Below, in pieces: positions 5,941 through 8,208 of a stretch of DNA of 8,208 bases (positions within the stretch are counted from its first letter, which is position 1; the number at the start of each line of letters is the position of its first letter). Source of the DNA: Planctomycetota bacterium (lineage in GTDB: Bacteria; Planctomycetota; Planctomycetia; Pirellulales; Lacipirellulaceae); assembly GCA_024278035.1 (NCBI GenBank), contig JAJRUA010000211.1, forward strand, positions 1 to 8,208, read 5' to 3'. A program made the position numbers and the translations under genes. A model generated the notes under the pieces. It saw only the letters and a list, made by a program, of their open reading frames with translations. It had not been told where the DNA came from and searched no databases.

Positions 5941-7371
5941 CTATTTCTTCTTACGTTTGGGCCGATAAACTTCGGTGGCGGTGCCCAGGTGGACTTCGCC
6001 AGCGAAGGCGACCGTTTCGCTCAAGGTGGGGTGGGGGTGGATCGTCTCAGCCACGTCGCGGACTTGGCAGCCCATCTCGATGGCGAGCACCGCTTCGGCG
6101 ATCAGTTCGCCTGCGCCCGCACCGACGATGCCGCAGCCGAGCACTCGGTCGGTCTCAGGGTCGATGATCCATTTCGTTAGGCCATCGGTTCGGCCATTGG
6201 CGATGGCCCGGCCCGAGGCTTGCCATGGGTACTGGGCGACTTTCACTTTGCGGCCTTGCTCTTTCGCTTCGTCAGCGGTGAGGCCTGCCCAGGCGATCTC
6301 GGGGTCGGTAAAGACAACGGCCGGAATGGCTTGTGCGTCGAACTCCGACGGTTCACCGGCCAACACCTCGGCAGCGATTTTGCCTTCGTAGGCCGCCTTG
6401 TGGGCGAGCATCGGGTCGCCCGCCACATCGCCAATTGCCATAATGTGGGGGTCGGCCGTCTGTTGCTTGGAATTGACCTCAATGAAGCCCCGGTCGTCCA
6501 CGACGACTTTTGTGTTCTCCAGCCCAAAACCTTTTGATACGGGCCAGCGACCGATCGAGACCAGCACTCGGTCAAACTTGAGGGTGTCGCTTACCTCGGG
6601 CCCTTCGACGGTGACTTCGACTTGCTTGCCGTTGTCTTTAAGGCCCGCCACCTTGTGCCCAAGTAAAATTTTCTCAAAGCGTTCGTTCACCCGCTTGGCG
6701 AGCGGCTTGACCAAGTCGCGGTCGGCCCCCGGCAACAGGCCATCGGCCAGTTCGATAACGGTCACCTTCGAGCCAAGCTCGGAGTAAACCGTGCCCATCT
6801 CCAGACCAATGTAGCCGCCGCCGACCACCAAGAGTGATTGAGGAATATCTTCCAAGGCAAGTGCCCCGGTCGAATCGACGACCCGGGGCGAGCCGATATC
6901 GAGAAACTTGGGCATCGCCGGCACGCTGCCGGTGGCAAGAATGCAGTGGTCGAAGGTGAGTTGCTCATCGCCGACGACCGGATCGCTTTCACTGGTTCCT
7001 TCGAGGTTTAGCGTCGTCGAATCAACAAACACCCCCCGGGCGTTGATGACTCGGACTTTGCGAGCCTCGGCCAGTTTCCGTAGGCCGCCAGAGAGCGTAG
7101 TGATGATATTCTCTTTACGTTCCCGGACCTTGTCGATGTCGATCTTTGGCTTGGCGAAGGTGACTCCCCAATCGGCCATTTCCTCCGCTTCGGAGAGAAT
7201 CTTCGCCACATGCAGGAGCGCTTTGCTCGGGATACAACCCCGCAGAAGACAGGTTCCGCCCAATCGGGGATCGGCCTCGACGATCGTTACCTCCTTACCC
7301 AGGTCAGCAGCCAGGAAAGCGGCAGCGTAGCCACCGGGTCCGCCGCCAAGAACAACAACCTGAGAGTGCAT
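5941..7371 (-). CDS. lpdA: Dihydrolipoamide dehydrogenase, E3 (476 aa)
   Basis: This is the flavoprotein E3 subunit. It reoxidises dihydrolipoyl groups on E2 by way of FAD and a disulfide, and passes the electrons to NAD+. From the ATG at 7371, the FAD-binding GGGPGGYAAAF lies at residues 9-19. The redox-active disulfide GGTCLLRGCIPSK has Cys41 and Cys46. ATGSVP is at 146-151, the NAD-binding GGGYIGLEMG at 184-193, and the second FAD motif AIGDVAGDPMLAHKA at 312-326. The dimer-interface catalytic pair is His447 and Glu452 in HPHPTLSE. The protein ends in a lysine-rich tail (RPKRKKK). The frame stays open to a TTG at 7461, but the extra 30 residues are low-complexity and precede the family's normal start. 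A weak AGGA lies about 10 nt before the ATG. It heads the PDH cluster and could also serve other 2-oxoacid dehydrogenases. Confidence 0.95.
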   Translation of the reverse strand: MHSQVVVLGGGPGGYAAAFLAADLGKEVTIVEADPRLGGTCLLRGCIPSKALLHVAKILSEAEEMADWGVTFAKPKIDIDKVRERKENIITTLSGGLRKLAEARKVRVINARGVFVDSTTLNLEGTSESDPVVGDEQLTFDHCILATGSVPAMPKFLDIGSPRVVDSTGALALEDIPQSLLVVGGGYIGLEMGTVYSELGSKVTVIELADGLLPGADRDLVKPLAKRVNERFEKILLGHKVAGLKDNGKQVEVTVEGPEVSDTLKFDRVLVSIGRWPVSKGFGLENTKVVVDDRGFIEVNSKQQTADPHIMAIGDVAGDPMLAHKAAYEGKIAAEVLAGEPSEFDAQAIPAVVFTDPEIAWAGLTADEAKEQGRKVKVAQYPWQASGRAIANGRTDGLTKWIIDPETDRVLGCGIVGAGAGELIAEAVLAIEMGCQVRDVAETIHPHPTLSETVAFAGEVHLGTATEVYRPKRKKK

Positions 7372-7431
7372 CGGGAAGGGGTCCTGTGGAGGGAGGGTAG
7401 GGTGAGGGCGGGAGACTCTTCTAGCAGCCTG

Positions 7432-7528
7432 CTGTCGGTTGAGAAAATCGCCTGCAAGCAAAGCCCCGACAGCCCAATCAGTCTACCCGACACGGCGAAT
7501 CCGACAAAGGGGACTGATTGTCGCAGGC
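7432..7528 (-). promoter_or_regulatory. lpdA upstream leader with several dyads, possible weak promoter
   Basis: The region upstream of lpdA holds several perfect short inverted repeats. CTGTCGG (7432-7438) pairs with CCGACAG (7466-7472), CAATCAGTC (7475-7483) with GACTGATTG (7512-7520), and GCCTGC (7450-7455) with GCAGGC (7523-7528). On the minus strand TTGTCG (7507-7502) and TAGACT (7485-7480), 16 bases apart, form a weak sigma70-like match. A regulatory leader or promoter for the PDH cluster is plausible by position, but the promoter match is poor and may be chance. Confidence 0.3.
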
Positions 7529-7566
7529 TTCTTGCGAGCCGAAGGATAGGGGAAACCACAGGGTGG

Positions 7567-7634
7567 GTTCCGTGCCAGGATGGCCCGGCTATAGCCGGGC
7601 CGTCGTAGACCCGCCGAAGAGAGGAGCACGGAAC
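7567..7634. terminator. Nested inverted repeat directly after the epimerase stop, possible terminator
   Basis: The outer arms GTTCCGTGC (7567-7575) and GCACGGAAC (7626-7634) are perfect inverted copies, and the second abuts the stop codon of the epimerase gene. Between them lies a perfect 20-base palindrome, GGCCCGGCTATAGCCGGGCC (7582-7601), which two further pairs extend after a T-G mismatch. No T-run follows on either strand, so it is not a classical intrinsic terminator. The position between two genes fits a 3'-end structure or a factor-dependent terminator. Confidence 0.4.
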
Positions 7635-8208
7635 TTATGCCCCCACCAACACCCGCTCAAGGGCTCCGGCCAACCGGGGCGTCTCAAACGTAAAGCCCGC
7701 CTCTTCGAGCCGCTTGGGTAGGATGCTAGCACCCTCCAGTAGCAGCGCGTCGGCCATTTCGCCCAGAAGGAGCCTCAGCGCAAACGCCGGGGCGGGCAAA
7801 AGGGTTGGCCTGCCGAGCACCTTGCCGAGCGTGTGGGTGAACTCTCGGTTGGTAACGGGGTGGGGAGCTGTCGCGTTGACAGCCCCCTGAAGCGAATCGT
7901 TATCGGCAACGAACCGAAGCACCCGAATCAAATCCGGCAAGGCAACCCAACTCATCTTCTGTCGTCCGTTGCCAAGCAGGCCGCCGCCACCCCAACGGAA
8001 CACGGGCAGCATCTTGGCAAGCGCCCCGCCCTTGGGGCTCAGGACCACGCCAATCCGAACCTGTGCGACCCGAATGCCCGCCTGCCAAGCCGGCTCACAC
8101 GCCACCTCCCATTGCTGGCACATCTGGGGCAAAAAACCGAGGCCGACGGGCGAATCTTCGTCTACAGGTTCCGTCCCACGATCGCCATAAAAACCGATCG
8201 CCGAGGCA
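7635..8208 (-). CDS. TIGR01777/YfcH-type NAD(P)-binding epimerase, C-terminal part (190 aa visible)
   Basis: This is the C-terminal part of an atypical short-chain-dehydrogenase-like protein of the TIGR01777 (YfcH/SulA-homologue) family. Its physiological substrate is not established. The gene runs off the window end, so the N-terminal Rossmann nucleotide-binding motif is not seen. The first visible residues, ASAIGFYGDRGTEPVDEDSP, include the family's S-A-x-G-x-Y-G active-site stretch. CQQWEVACEPA and RIGVVLSPKGGALAKMLPVF follow, then MSWVALPDLIRVL and GAVNATAPHPVTNREFTHTLGKVLGRP. The C-terminal DUF1731-like segment is LPAPAFALRLLLGEMADALLLEGASILPKRLEEAGF. Against family members of roughly 300 residues, about the last two thirds is present. 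An internal TTG at 8132 is not the start, because family sequence continues upstream of it in frame. The TAA stop is 263 bases before lpdA. Confidence 0.9.
   Translation of the reverse strand, partial: ASAIGFYGDRGTEPVDEDSPVGLGFLPQMCQQWEVACEPAWQAGIRVAQVRIGVVLSPKGGALAKMLPVFRWGGGGLLGNGRQKMSWVALPDLIRVLRFVADNDSLQGAVNATAPHPVTNREFTHTLGKVLGRPTLLPAPAFALRLLLGEMADALLLEGASILPKRLEEAGFTFETPRLAGALERVLVGA

Noticed and set aside
7372..7461. N-terminal extension of lpdA to a TTG at 7461
   Set aside because: The 30 added residues are low-complexity and unlike any E3 N-terminus. The ATG at 7371 directly precedes the FAD-binding strand, as in the family.

Overview
The window carries one strand of genes: every supportable coding region reads on the minus strand, from high to low coordinates. 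It looks like a chromosomal segment of a planctomycete, possibly of the Pirellulales. That placement is inferred from the STAS-protein type, weak or absent Shine-Dalgarno sites, moderately high GC, and intergenic CGCTAAT/ATTAGCG hairpin repeats of a kind I associate with that group. No rRNA or marker gene is present to confirm it.

Region by region, in transcription order: (1) 8208-7635, the C-terminal two thirds of a TIGR01777/YfcH-type NAD(P)-binding epimerase, cut by the window end. (2) 7634-7372, a 263-bp gap with a nested inverted repeat just after the epimerase stop and several dyads in the lpdA leader. (3) 7371-5941, lpdA, dihydrolipoamide dehydrogenase (E3). (4) 5940-5714, a 227-bp gap holding a roughly 150-bp inverted-repeat element. 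(5) 5713-3008, aceE, homodimeric-type pyruvate dehydrogenase (E1). (6) 3007-2785, a 223-bp gap with a related, smaller element. (7) 2784-1405, aceF, dihydrolipoyl acetyltransferase (E2) with one lipoyl domain. (8) 1332-967, a small STAS-domain protein with the only strong ribosome-binding site in the window. (9) 939-691, a GlsB/YeaQ-type small membrane protein. (10) 670-47, a small alpha/beta-hydrolase. No gap exceeds 300 bases, and nothing is supported in positions 1-46.

The core is a full pyruvate dehydrogenase complex set in the order E3-E1-E2. E1 decarboxylates pyruvate with thiamine diphosphate, E2 carries the acetyl group on its lipoyl-lysine to CoA, and E3 reoxidises the lipoyl group with NAD+. 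All three subunits show intact catalytic motifs. The three downstream genes are co-directional and tightly spaced but have no obvious link to pyruvate metabolism.

I found no mobile element, CRISPR array, RNA gene or evident new multigene system. The most interesting unexplained structure is the pair of related hairpin-like elements, built of heptamers at 10-bp spacing, one in each gap of the PDH cluster.
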